Shown piece by piece: positions 9,909-19,765 of a stretch of DNA of 64,000 nucleotides; positions within the stretch are counted from its first letter, which is position 1, and each line of letters opens with the position of its first letter. Origin of the DNA: Zygnema cylindricum (lineage: Eukaryota; Streptophyta; Zygnematophyceae; Zygnematales; Zygnemataceae). The notes beneath the pieces are model-generated. The model made no database searches. It saw only the letters and a list, made by a program, of their open reading frames with translations, and was not told the DNA's origin. The stretch is taken from positions 327,550 to 391,549 of the forward strand of contig JBBHKE010000943.1 of the NCBI GenBank assembly GCA_037447655.1, read 5' to 3'. The translations under genes were made by a program, and so were the position numbers.

Positions 9909-10949
9909 TATAGTTGATCACGGCTATTAGTGCGAACATACCGTACGTGACGAATTATACGTAACAAACGCATTGAACCATTTGATCAAATCGCAAAAAA
10001 TCGTTAATGAATTTCCTTCCGTACTATTCCGTACATAAAAAAACAAAAATACTATTACATATGACGCAGTTTGCAAGTTTTTCCTGGTAAATGAGCGGTA
10101 AAACAATAAACTCTTTATATTTTTATCACACTTTTCGCTTGTATCGGAACTTCTTCACCAACTGGTAGTCCGATCGTTCACCATAGAGTACGCTACGTAC
10201 TTGACGTACCCGGTTTCGAATGCCACGAAGGTAAAATTTTATGAAATTTTGTCTGTCCGAGCCTATGTGACAGACAAACACGACCGCCTTCAGTCTGCCT
10301 TCTTTCTCTATCTCGCAGACAGCGCACAGACATGGCCGCCTTCTGTCTGCCTTCTTTCTCTATCTCACAGACAGCCCATTACTCCAAAAAAATAAAATAC
10401 ACAACAATAACAAATGACATTTTTCACATTCAACAATTTGCACGACATAGAAATTTGCACGATTTCTGGGCATGATTGCTTTTGTCGAAAACTGGAGGCG
10501 AGGATAGTAAAAAGCTTGGGAGGGAGGAGGGTAGGATATGGGGAAGCGGCTTCCTCGCGGTTTCGTTTTCAATGTTCCATGGCGTCTTCTTTAAAAAAAA
10601 AATGAAGAAGACGCCCGTACAAATTTCAAACTGAACGCGCGAAATTATTGTGACGTACAACGTCTCTTTTCGAAAATGTCCGTACATTTTCGATTATATA
10701 ACGTACAACTTCCGTGGTATTCCTGTTCAGTTCACTGAACAGAAAGTACCAATAAGTACGACGCATATTTCCCGTTTTATTCCGTACATATCCGTAAAAA
10801 AATGTACAGTTACAGTAATTTGTTTACAGGTTTCCGTAAATTTCCAGTTTCAGTTTACAGTACACGTTTTTTTACGATTTTTTCAAAAGTCACGAATTAT
10901 ACGTTTCAATCGGAAAAAAGAAAAAAATCGCGCGATTTGAACAACTATG
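9909..10949. mobile_element. Family-V hAT-like element, copy B
   Basis: 1041 bp from TATAGTTGATCACGG to GATTTGAACAACTATG, with perfect 8-bp TSD CTTTTGAA at 9901-9908 and 10950-10957. It is inserted in the right TIR of the family-X host. A duplicated piece (ACAGACATGGCCGCCTTCTG at about 10325, similar to 10280) makes it longer than copy C. Non-coding. Confidence 0.88.
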
Positions 10950-11079
10950 CTTTTGAACTATGCTTAAAACATATTTTATCCGTACACACCTCTCCAATTT
11001 TCAATTTTTGACCGCCAATCGGAAGCTGACAATCTTACCTTTCAATCGCCACCGTCAGATATAAAATACGACATGTGTG

Positions 11080-11185
11080 TACGGAGAAAATATGTTTTAA
11101 GTGGCGAAAAAAACATTAACACTAATAGCGATACACGGTGGTGTTAATGTTTTTTTCGCCACTTAAAACATATTTTCTCCGTACA
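11080..11185. repeat. Perfect 44-bp inverted repeat, 18-base loop
   Basis: Bases 11080-11123 and 11142-11185 are exact reverse complements. Weaker pairing continues outward to about 10975 and 11290. It results from two family-Y copies lying head to head. Confidence 0.95.
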
Positions 11186-12360
11186 TAATTGTCGGATTCT
11201 AGATCTGACGGTGGCGATTGGAAAGTAGGATTCTCAGCTTCCGATTGGCGGTCTCCATTTGAAAATCGGACAAATGTGTACAGTGAAAATATGTTTAAAC
11301 TGGCAATAAAACAATCAACACTAATAGCGATACGCGGTGTACTGTACTATGATGTAGTTTAGTGCAGGAGACGCGGCAGATCTTTGATTTAACGTTAAAT
11401 ATTGTTTTTAACATGACTTAAATTTCCCGCCAGAAAAAGTCGCTACTAGCGAATTATAATTATTAACTCTAGCAATGATTGCAGTGTAGATGTCGCCTGT
11501 GACCCTAGCCTATGACGTGGCCTAACTGCGGAACTGCAGGACAACGTCCGTGAGAAAACGACAAAAGTTCCACATTTCAAAAACGTCCTACGTACAGTCA
11601 AAAGACAAAACTTCATGCGTTCAAAAGAGCACACCTGTAGTACAGTAATTGTACGGATTCAATTGAATTAGCATTTTTGTACCTTGAAAAGTACGATTAT
11701 CTATTTTAGTATTAGTACGACCGGCAGTAAAGTACCAGATGACCAGAAACAACGATAAGCGACATATTATTTGCTGACGTCATGTTGAGATCCAAGTTTA
11801 AATAACAGAAATTTTCGGTTTTTCCGTTAAAATTTCCAAAATTGACGTCCTTCCTAGGCTAACGAATATCGTACGGAATGTGGATTTCCAGTGACAGTAG
11901 GCGTGTTTGTACAGTTTTGTCCCTCGTTTTCTGACAAAGATGACGACTGGTCAACGATAAGGGAGGCGACACCTGTCATTTTCCTCCAAGAAAAACCGGC
12001 CTCGAAATCTCCGACAACTATAGTAAACTGTATGGTACGGTATTTGAAACCGGTACCGGTTTCTTTTGTGAAACTGTACGATATTTTTGATATTATATAT
12101 AACTGCCATTTCCTCCAACCAATAGGAATCGTTTGGACGTCTTGAAAAAGATGCCGATTCGAGGTTCCGCGAATCTGGGATATCCGTATAATGCCGTACA
12201 GAATGTCGTTGAAATTAACTGCCTTCATTTTGTCGTTTCTGGATGTCACACCTGTGTTTCGTACTCCTTACTCGCCGGCTATAAAAAGGAAAAAAAATCC
12301 CTCTCTTTTTCCCACTTGAATTTATTACTTCTTTACTGTCGTACCATCTTTTCATCTTAA

Positions 12361-12640
12361 TCTTCCCTCTCTATCCTCCCTCTCCTACTGCTCATCCCCT
12401 CTGTCCTTCCTTCTCTGTCCTTCCCTCTCTGTCCTTCCTTCTCTGTCCTTCCCTCTCTGTCCTCCCCTCTCTTCTCCCGCTATATATCTCTTTTGAATCT
12501 TGAGATTCCTTTCGTTTTTCTCAATTTTCTCTCTCCTACTCTTCTCCTTCTCCCCTCACCTCCCTTCCTCGCCTCTCCTCTCCTCTCTCCTCTCCCCTCT
12601 CTCCCTCCCTCCCTCCCTCTCTTCTAAACCTCACCATTCC
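12361..12640 (+). repeat. CT-rich tract
   Basis: Pyrimidine run of TCCCTCTCTGTCCTTCC-type words upstream of the 62-codon ORF. Its equivalent in the second unit (18773-19235) is longer and composed differently, so it evolves fast. Confidence 0.9.
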
Positions 12641-12695
12641 GTCTCTGTTCGCTCCTTCCTGTCATTTTTCTCTCCGTTCCGTCTCTTTGGTCTCT

Positions 12696-12765
12696 GTTCC
12701 GCTCCGTTCCGTTCCGTTCCGTACTGTTCCGTACTGTTCCGTACTGTTCCGTACTGTTCCGTACA
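12696..12765 (+). repeat. Decamer array TTCCGTACTG
   Basis: Several TTCCG units (from about 12698) followed by about four exact copies of the 10-bp unit TTCCGTACTG end 20-30 bases before the ATG of the 62-codon ORF. The second unit has three copies of TTCCGTACAA in the same place (19232-19260). Each copy carries a GTAC core, the core bound by plant SBP-box proteins. Confidence 0.85.
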
Positions 12766-12783
12766 ATTCTATTTGTTCTAGCC

Positions 12784-12972
12784 ATGGTGTGCGACGCGAA
12801 TCTGACGTACCAGATCGTCTGCGGCGGCTTCTTTTTGATGACGACGGTGGTGGCGCTGTTTGGGACGATGGTGGGGAGCGGCGCGTGCGACGACTGCGCG
12901 CCATTGGTCACAGGGCCCATGCAGGCAGTCGGAGCGATGTGCGCGCCGAGGAAAGGAGTCATGGAGAGATAG
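12784..12972 (+). CDS. Small GC-rich ORF with membrane segment, copy 1
   Basis: 62 codons with a good start context (GCCATGG). The product has one hydrophobic stretch at residues 9-31 (YQIVCGGFFLMTTVVALFG), five cysteines including an ACDDC motif at 33-37, and a short basic tail. No family is recognised. The block is GC-rich in an AT-rich neighbourhood and identical at every base to 19277-19465, although the surrounding repeat has diverged. Possible explanations are a captured exon, a real small gene kept identical by gene conversion, or chance in a recently converted segment. A donor-like GGTGAGC follows at about 13015 and an acceptor-like CTGCAG at about 13210, so it could be a first exon. 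Confidence 0.4.
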   Translation: MVCDANLTYQIVCGGFFLMTTVVALFGTMVGSGACDDCAPLVTGPMQAVGAMCAPRKGVMER

Positions 12973-13027
12973 GAAGAGAGAGAGATGTGTTTTTTTTTTG
13001 GGGTATCGAGTCGGAGGTGAGCTGCTC

Positions 13028-13105
13028 ACCTTTTTTCCTTTTTTTTTTTTGTGGGGTTTTATTTTTTTTGTTTGTGGGTTTTTTTTTTTTTTTTTTTTTT
13101 TTTTG

Positions 13106-13149
<44 letters not shown>

Positions 13150-13190
13150 GGTTTTTGTGTGTTTTTTTTTGTTTTTTTTGTACTCGAGTC
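13028..13190 (+). repeat. T-rich low-complexity tract
   Basis: About 160 bases of nearly pure T broken by G (GTGGG, GGG). The Phe- or Lys-rich ORFs across it are artefacts. Confidence 0.95.
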
Positions 13191-14229
13191 TTACACGTGT
13201 CACTTGGATCTGCAGGTTAATGACGTGGCATCTTTGGCTCGGTTTGTTTTCCGAAGCTTTGTACGAGAGTTTAATTTTTGGCGTTTTCTGGTAAAAAAAA
13301 ATAACAGAAGACTTTTTGAGGCCATTTGTACCACTTTTTTAGGGTTTTAAGACGACAGAAGACTCAATAGAAACGTTAAATTTTCCCATTTGTGAAATTT
13401 TTATTTTTTTTCGACATTTGAACATATTTTTAATGTTTTTCAATGGCCAAGGGATTAAAAGGTGTTAAAATCCTAAATGCCCACAAAAAAAAGGTTTTGA
13501 AAGGTTTTTAAATGGTAGCTAATGAGTCTTAATCAACTATTTGTATATAGGGTGACAAAATGGGTTTAAATTTAGAAAAAACAAAAGAAGAAATTGGCAA
13601 AAATAATAGAAACAGTTAAATTGTTATCTACTCCAAATTATGGATAATTGGAGGTTTCTCTTTATTTTAAAACACGGATGAGAGAATAGAAATAGGAGAA
13701 AACAGTTCCATTTCTTTTTTTTTCAAAAGTCTCAAATCAAGTTAAAAAACCCTTAGGAAGAAAAAAAGAAAAAAAGAAAAAAGAAAGAAAAAAAACCTAA
13801 AAAAGGGTAAAAGAAATAAAAGAATAGTTTGGCTTCTATAGGGTGGAATAAATATCCTTGTGTAGAAAAAGTAAAAAAGTCAACATTGACTTTTAATTTA
13901 ATTTATTTTTTACTTTACACTTTGGTTTTTTCGTTCTTATCATGGTGTCGAAAAACATCGATGTGATTATTCTCCTTTTCTTTTCCCTTTTTTTTTTCTT
14001 TTCTTTTTCACCACTTTTGCATCTTTTTCATGGCTTTTAGTTAATTACAGTACAAATATACGTACATATACATATACACATATATATACATATATATGTA
14101 TATTTATGTATGTATATGGAGTCCCCGTCTCTTTTCAATCCACATTGCTAGGATCCAAATCCACTGGAGTGATCTGAATCCTCACCGGATTTGGAAGTAG
14201 AAACTCCCTTTCCATTCACCGACGCAGCT

Positions 14230-15440
14230 TTTGAGGAGACTTTACCAGCTAATCAATTCGGTCAAAAGAAAGAGAATGAGGGGGGGAAATAGGAAATTGT
14301 CATCGTCGAAGACCCTCTTCAAAAATAAATGGACATCCTTTGTCGATATGTGGAACAACAAAGTTTCAGGGGAAACGTGTGGGGAGATCTCCATTCTTCA
14401 GAGATCAGAATGCGGATCGAAGCATTGGTGATCCGGAAAGAAGTGTAAAGTATGAGGAGGAGAGGAAAGAGGAAAGACTGGATTTCAGAAGGGGAAATTC
14501 CCTATCGATGATGATTCCGATCTCGATGAGTGGAGTGAAGGGAAGAACAAGTCCAAACTATGCACGAAAAGATCGTCTTCATTAAAAGGACGAATTATTA
14601 ATCATGGAAAAAATATATTAATGGTCAATTTATTCTCAAACTTCTTTGGAAAGTGGTAAACGGGAAGAGAAAATGTCGATCTCGGATCGGAAAGTTAGAC
14701 ATGTATGGCTACGAAAAAAAAATCTCTCCGCTATCGGCGGTTTCTTTCAATCATGCGATACTCGGTGCTAAATTTCTTCCTCACTCCAAAATATGCTCAT
14801 GATTGTTCGATGGGGCTCCATAATCATTTCGAGAAAAGCCATCAAAATAAAGGTCAACACGTTTATACGGATTATATATCTTTCAAAGTTAAGCCAAGCA
14901 AGTCTATAGAATAAAGCCTCGAAAAGGTTTTATATCATTATCGAAGAACTCGCCAATAACGAAAAGTTCAATGAAGAGAACGATAAGGCATCGGTTTCGA
15001 TTAATGCTTTACGCGAAAAAATGATACACTTAATGGAGATTCTTGTATCGAAGAATTATCCTACCATGGATTACATCATATCTATCGTCAAATCGTCCGA
15101 GGGAAATCGACCTAAATCGTCAAAGGGAAATCCGCTGGCTGGGACCTTCAATATAACGTCGATAGAAACTCTAAATGTAAATTATCTTCGGGGAAAAGGT
15201 GGGGTGAGAGGAGGAAAGGCGAGGGGAAAAGGGGGAAAAGGAGCAGGGTCAGCACCCTTTTCTCCAGCACCCATATCAAGATCTGGCTAATGTTGCTTGT
15301 TTTGAGTGCAACAAATATGGTCGTATGGTGACATCTTGTGTGGATAAAGAGCGGTAATGCCATTTTTGCGAGAATTGGGGCCAAATAAAAAAATGTTATT
15401 TGAAAACTGGAAATGGAGGCGCCAAAGGTAGAGGACAATG
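14230..15440 (+). pseudogene. Decayed retrotransposon gag-like remnant
   Basis: Scattered short frames end, at about 15295-15440, in two degenerate CCHC-like knuckles. The first is CFECNKYGRMVTSC, with Arg where His is expected. The second, after a TAA, is CHFCENWGQIKKC, one residue short and lacking His. A Gly/Lys/Arg-rich stretch (GKGGVRGGKARGKGGKG) precedes them, as in many gag proteins. No protease or pol follows. The order basic-rich, knuckle, knuckle supports gag; the broken frames and lost His make it a fossil. Confidence 0.4.
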
Positions 15441-15534
15441 AGGCGGCCAAAATGTCGGTATTTGGCGGTACACTTCCCATCGTGATTAGAGCTAAGGGTT
15501 TATTAGAGTTGACGCCAGATGAAAATGTACACGG

Positions 15535-15751
15535 CACCGTGAATCGTTATTAGGGTTAATAATTTTTTCGCCATTTAAAGCATCTTTTCTCTGTGCACAC
15601 TTGTCCGATTTTCAATCTTAGACCACCAATCGGTATCTAAAAATCTTACCTTTCAATCGCAACCGTCAGATCTAAAAACCGACTTGCTTGTACGGATAAA
15701 AGATGTTTAAAGAGACTAAAAAAATATTAACACTAATTGCGATTCACGGTG
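15535..15751. mobile_element. Family-Y MITE
   Basis: 217 bp with TIRs CACCGTGAATCGTTATTAGG and its near inverse ending GATTCACGGTG. TA follows the right end; the left flank is GG. Similar in length and ends to the copy at 34217-34432. Confidence 0.75.
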
Positions 15752-15790
15752 TACTGTTCAGTACACCGTGAATCGTAATTAGCGTCAATA
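15726..15790. repeat. Palindrome formed by two Y ends
   Basis: Arms of about 31 bases pair with three mismatches around a 2-base centre; the inner 16 bp (GATTCACGGTGTACTG and its complement) are perfect. It is the junction of two Y elements pointing away from each other. Confidence 0.9.
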
Positions 15791-16199
15791 ACGCTAATTC
15801 AGTGTCCCCAAATTTTGGCCGTCGAACCAAAAATATAATAAATAACTTTAAATGTTTTTTTACATAATTTAAAGTACCCTTTAATTATTGCTAACAACTC
15901 TAATATAGTGTCGTTTTAAATAGTGTCGCGTACGGTTGGTGTTTGACCGTGCAAAATTGTACTTTATTAAGTAAAAAAGTACAAAGAACGATTTAATGTA
16001 ATCGCGCGCGCATGCGAAAGTGCACTAAAAAAAACCACTTAACTGCGTTTTCATGTAACTGCGTTTCCACAACCACCTAATGACAACGTCATAATGACGC
16101 GAAAATGTACGTATGGTTTTATTCTTTCCGTGTACCTAATTTAGTGTAAAGATATTCAGCGCGGATAATTATTACAGAAAGAAGTTCAAAATAGGGTTA

Positions 16200-17199
16200 G
16201 AGTGAAGTTCCATTCGTCGAAAAGTGAGGTTGTTTACAAAAATTTGGACCTCTTCGTACTATGACGTACCTCTTATTTTGTTTTTATGCGGAATACAACA
16301 TTACAGAGAATCTTGCCAATATTCTCAAAAAGTGTGGGAGTTAACAATGACCGTTGGATATTTTTTAGCGAAGCATTCGCTTCGAAAGTTTTTGTAATTG
16401 GTGATGTACCTCGCGAGGTAAATCACCAATTACAGAAAAATTTGAACCGCGACATGTTGGATAATGAGCATACGTGTCAATATGGCAACCAACAGAAATC
16501 TACAAATTTCGCACACGATATACGCATTCAAAATCCAACATAAAATACAAACTATAGTTCAAAAGTAGGCCCATACAATATGCCTATTGTATGCAAAACA
16601 TACAATATGACCTTAAGACCCATATTGTATTCGGACCTATTCGGACCAATTAAAACATTCGGACTAAAAAAATTTGTTTACAGCTTCAGATTCGGACAAT
16701 CGGACGGTCTCTGATCAAAGTAGAGATCTAAGAAAATCACATGAAAAGCCCATAACACAACTTACGATAAAGGCGCCGACCAAAGGCCACCATAAAAACG
16801 CCTACTTTTGAACTATGATACAAACGAAATCTCGTAACGCACTTTTTCACGCTATTTTTGTTGGCCCCCATTCGTCACACTATTTCGGGTAACGATCATT
16901 CGTCACGCGTAAAAACAGGAACCCTAAAAAAAATGAGGTGGTATCTGACAATGCGTCGACAAAGAGTACAAAAGTTGTGTTGCACGATGACCTGGTACTC
17001 ACGTACATGGTACGCAAATGAAGATTTTTGGTGGGTATGAAAATCATTGACGATTTTCAACATCAAATCTATAGTTATGTGGCACCACTCTTTTGCTAAC
17101 ACGTGCATTACAGACTCTGCGCAATGGAACTTCGTTCAAATTGTAGCATTCTGTAATGTTGGCCGTACAATTACAGAATGTCCTAATGGAACTTCACCA
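16200..17199. mobile_element. Tourist-like family-Z element, copy 1
   Basis: Ends GAGTGAAGTTCC and GGAACTTCACCA with TTA on both sides (16197-16199 and 17200-17202). This fits the 3-bp TWA target of PIF/Harbinger (Tourist) elements. It is interrupted by the X MITE at 16553-16817; without it the length is about 727 bp. It has a central hairpin at about 16389-16436. The short ORFs are not conserved in frame between Z copies. Confidence 0.75.
16553..16817. mobile_element. Family-X hAT-like MITE, clean copy
   Basis: 265 bp, TIRs TATAGTTCAAAAGTAGGC and GCCTACTTTTGAACTATG (17 of 18 matching), perfect 8-bp TSD ATACAAAC at 16545-16552 and 16818-16825. It is the simplest reference copy for reading the nest at 8-11 kb. 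Confidence 0.93.
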
Positions 17200-17202
17200 T
17201 TA

Positions 17203-17887
17203 GGGTGGCGTTCCATCAGACGAAAAGTGAGGTTGTTTACAGAAATCCGGACCTCTCCGTACTACGCCGTACTTCTTATTTTGTTTTTATAGACGAACAA
17301 CATTAGAGAGAATCTTGCCAATATTCTCCAAAGGTATGGGAGGTAACAATGACCGTTGGATGTTTTTTCGCGAAGCATTCGCTTCGAAAGTTTCTGTAAA
17401 TGGTGATGTACCTCCTCGAGGTACATCACCATTTACAGAAAAAATTGAGCCGCGACACGTTGGATAATGAATGTACGTGTCACGACGGCAAACGGCAAAG
17501 AAGTGATCTCGTAACGAGCTTTCGTCGCGCTATTTTTGTTACCGGCCATTCGTCACACTATTTGTGGAAGCGGTCATTCGTCACGCGAAAAAGCAGAAAC
17601 CCTAAAAATAATGAGCTGGCATCTGACAAGCGTTTGCAAAGAGTACAAAATGTGTGTGGTACGATGCCCTGGTCCGCACGTACATGGTATGCAAATGACG
17701 ATTTCGAGTTGAAGTTGGTCGGTGTAAAATATATTTGACGATTTTCAATATACGATCTTATCTTACGTGGTACCAGTCATTTCTGAGCACGTGGATTACA
17801 GGCTCTGCGCGAGAGAACAGCGTTCAAAGTGTAGCATTCTGTAATGTTGTTCGTACGATTACAGAATTTCCTGATGGAACGCCACCC
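17203..17887. mobile_element. Tourist-like family-Z element, copy 2
   Basis: 685 bp with perfect 15-bp TIRs (GGGTGGCGTTCCATC and its inverse) and TTA at 17200-17202 and 17888-17890. The left TTA is also the right TSD of copy 1, so the two form a dimer. Its centre (about 17390-17440) is a perfect 23-bp hairpin with a 3-base loop. Confidence 0.85.
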
Positions 17888-18772
17888 TTATTGATAAATT
17901 GGAGTAAATGATTTTTTTGAGAAAACGAAAAAACCTTAACTAGAGTTTATAACACAAATTATTTTTTTACACTAATTATTTCTTAACGTTATTTACGATT
18001 CACGGTGTACTGAACGTACAGCCTAGTATCAGTACTGCACTGTTGTCTAGGAAACGCGGTGGATCTTTGTCAACACTTTAAATAGAGTTGTTAACATGGC
18101 TTAAATTTCCCGCCAGAAAAAGTCGCTACTAACGAATTATTATTATTAACTCTAGTAATGATTGCAGTGTAGTTGTCGCCTGTGACCCTAGCCTGTGACG
18201 TGGCCGAACCGCAAAAAACGACATATAATAGTTAAGAACAATAAGCGACATATCATTGGATGACGTCATGCTGACACCCATGTCAAAAAAACAGAAATCT
18301 TCGGTTTTTCCGTTAAAATTTCCAAAATAGACGTCCTTCCTAGGCTAACGAATATCGTACGGAATGTGGATTTCCAGTGACAGTACGCGTGTCCGTACAG
18401 TTCTGTCCCTCGTTTTCTGACAAAGAAGACGACTGGTCAACGATAAGGGAGGCGACACCTGTCATTTTCCTCCAAGAAAAACCGGCCTCGAAATCTCCGA
18501 CAGCTATAGTACGGTACTGTACGGTATTTCTGATTATATTTCTAACTGCCATTTCCTCCAACCAATAAGAATCTTTTTCGGCGTCTGAAAAAGATGCCGA
18601 ATCTAAGGTTCGGCGAATCTCGGACATCCGTTCAGTTTAGTACGGAATAACGCTTAAGCAAACCGCTTGTTTTTTTGTCGTTTTCTGACTTCAAACACCA
18701 ATGTTTCGTACTAAATATTCGCCGTCTATAAAATGAAAAAAATCTCTTTTATTTTCTTCATCCGACTTTATT

Positions 18773-19235
18773 TCTACTCTCCTTCCCTCTCTCTCCTTCC
18801 CTCTATCTCCCTTCCCTCTCTCTCCTTTCCCTCTCTCCTTCCCTCTCTCTCCTTCCCTCTATTCTCCCTCTCTATCACTCTTTTCAATCTTAAGATACCG
18901 TTTTTACCGTTTTTTTGTTCAATTTTCTCTTTCCTACTCTCCTCCTTCTCCCCTCACCTCCCTCCCTCCCTCTTCTCCTCTCCTCTCCTCTCCTCTTCTC
19001 TCTCCTTCCCTCCCTCCCTCCCTCCCTCCCTCCCTCCCTCCCTCCCTCCCTCCCTCCCTCCCTCCCTCCCTCCCTCCCTCCCTCCCTCCCTCTCTTTTAA
19101 ACTTTCCCACACCGTCTCTTTTCTCTCCATTCCCTCTCTTTCGTCTCCGTTTTGTCTCGTTCCCTTCCCTCCCCTCCCCTTCCCTTCCCTTCCCTTCCCT
19201 TCCCTTCCCTTCCCTTCCCTCCCCTCCCATTCCGT
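18773..19235 (+). repeat. CT-rich tract with (CCCT)n microsatellite
   Basis: Includes an uninterrupted run of about 25 TCCC units at 19008-19090 and a (TTCCC)n block at about 19160-19220. The long Ser/Pro/Leu frame running through it is an artefact. Confidence 0.95.
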
Positions 19236-19276
19236 ACAATTCCGTACAATTCCGTACAATTCTATTTGTTCTAGCC

Positions 19277-19465
19277 ATGGTGTGCGACGCGAATCTGACG
19301 TACCAGATCGTCTGCGGCGGCTTCTTTTTGATGACGACGGTGGTGGCGCTGTTTGGGACGATGGTGGGGAGCGGCGCGTGCGACGACTGCGCGCCATTGG
19401 TCACAGGGCCCATGCAGGCAGTCGGAGCGATGTGCGCGCCGAGGAAAGGAGTCATGGAGAGATAG
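19277..19465 (+). CDS. Small GC-rich ORF with membrane segment, copy 2
   Basis: Identical in all 189 bases to 12784-12972. Identity extends on both sides, from the GTACAATTCTATTTG leader to the first part of the T tract, over 300 bases in total. Outside that block the two repeat units differ every few tens of bases. See copy 1 for the protein. With no synonymous change the pair cannot show selection on the protein; recent gene conversion explains it as well. Function unknown. Confidence 0.4.
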   Translation: MVCDANLTYQIVCGGFFLMTTVVALFGTMVGSGACDDCAPLVTGPMQAVGAMCAPRKGVMER

Positions 19466-19519
19466 GAAGAGAGAGAGATGTGTTTTTTTTTTGGGGTATC
19501 GAGTCGGAGGTGAGCTGCT

Positions 19520-19765
19520 CACCTTTTTTCCTTTTTTTTTTTTGTGGGGTTTTATTTTTTTTTGTTTGTGGGTTTTTTTTGTTTTGTTTTTTTTTTTTGT
19601 TTGTGGGTTTTTTTTTTTTTTTTTTTTTTGTGGGTTTTTTTTTTTGTTTTTTTTTTTTGCGTTTTTTTTTTTTTTGTGGGTTTTGGCAGTTTTTTTTTTA
19701 TCGGTTTTTTGTGGTTTATTTTTGTGGGTTTTTTTTTCTGTTTTGCTTTTTTGTTTTTTTTGTAC
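19520..19765 (+). repeat. T-rich low-complexity tract with GTGGG interruptions
   Basis: Poly-T broken by GTGGG about every 30-50 bases. Apparent long ORFs are compositional. Confidence 0.95.

Larger units (their letters stand above)
8009..10962. mobile_element. Family-X hAT-like MITE, host of three insertions
   Basis: Left end TATAGTTCAAAAGTAGGC at 8009; right end (CTTTTGAACTATG) at 10962 after removal of inserts. Flanks TTTAAAAC (8001-8008) and CTTAAAAC (10963-10970) form an 8-bp TSD with one mismatch. They rejoin a family-Y sequence that is found uninterrupted at 11156-11185. Three elements lie inside: 8035-8398, 8891-9874 and 9909-10949. Without them X is about 540 bp. The 8-bp TSD points to the hAT superfamily; there is no transposase. 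Confidence 0.75.
7962..11339. mobile_element. Family-Y element (TA-flanked) carrying a nest of MITEs
   Basis: The left end CAGCGTGTATCGCGATTAGG at 7962 and right end at 11339 (TAGCGATACGCGGTG) are inverted versions of each other, and TA sits on both sides (7960-7961, 11340-11341). Inside are a family-X element (8009-10962) and a back-to-back second Y copy (11142-11339) missing its left tip. TIRs of about 25 bp starting CACCGYG and TA flanks would fit a Tc1/mariner-like MITE, although the termini are not the Stowaway consensus. No transposase is present. Confidence 0.7.
11345..14115 (+). repeat. Repeat unit, copy 1 (partner 18010-20740)
   Basis: Collinear with 18010-20740: the block with CCCGCCAGAAAAAGTCGCTA near 11427, the block 11820-12030 (TTTTTCCGTTAAAATTTCCA onward), pyrimidine tract, 62-codon ORF, T-rich tract, then AT-rich 13200-14110 ending in TATGTATGTATATGGA. 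Divergence by eye is moderate in the flanks but zero across the ORF block. Both copies start right after the end of a family-Y element, so the unit was probably duplicated with it. Confidence 0.8.
15764..18007. mobile_element. Family-Y element with Tourist-like dimer inside
   Basis: Left end CACCGTGAATCGTAATTAG at 15764, right end TACGATTCACGGTG at 18007, TA on both sides. It holds the two family-Z elements at 16200-17199 and 17203-17887. The remaining 550 bp are non-coding. Confidence 0.7.

Noticed and set aside
13928-14130. TATATACATATATG-rich stretch as a promoter
   Set aside because: Simple AT microsatellite shared by both repeat units; no gene follows at a sensible distance.
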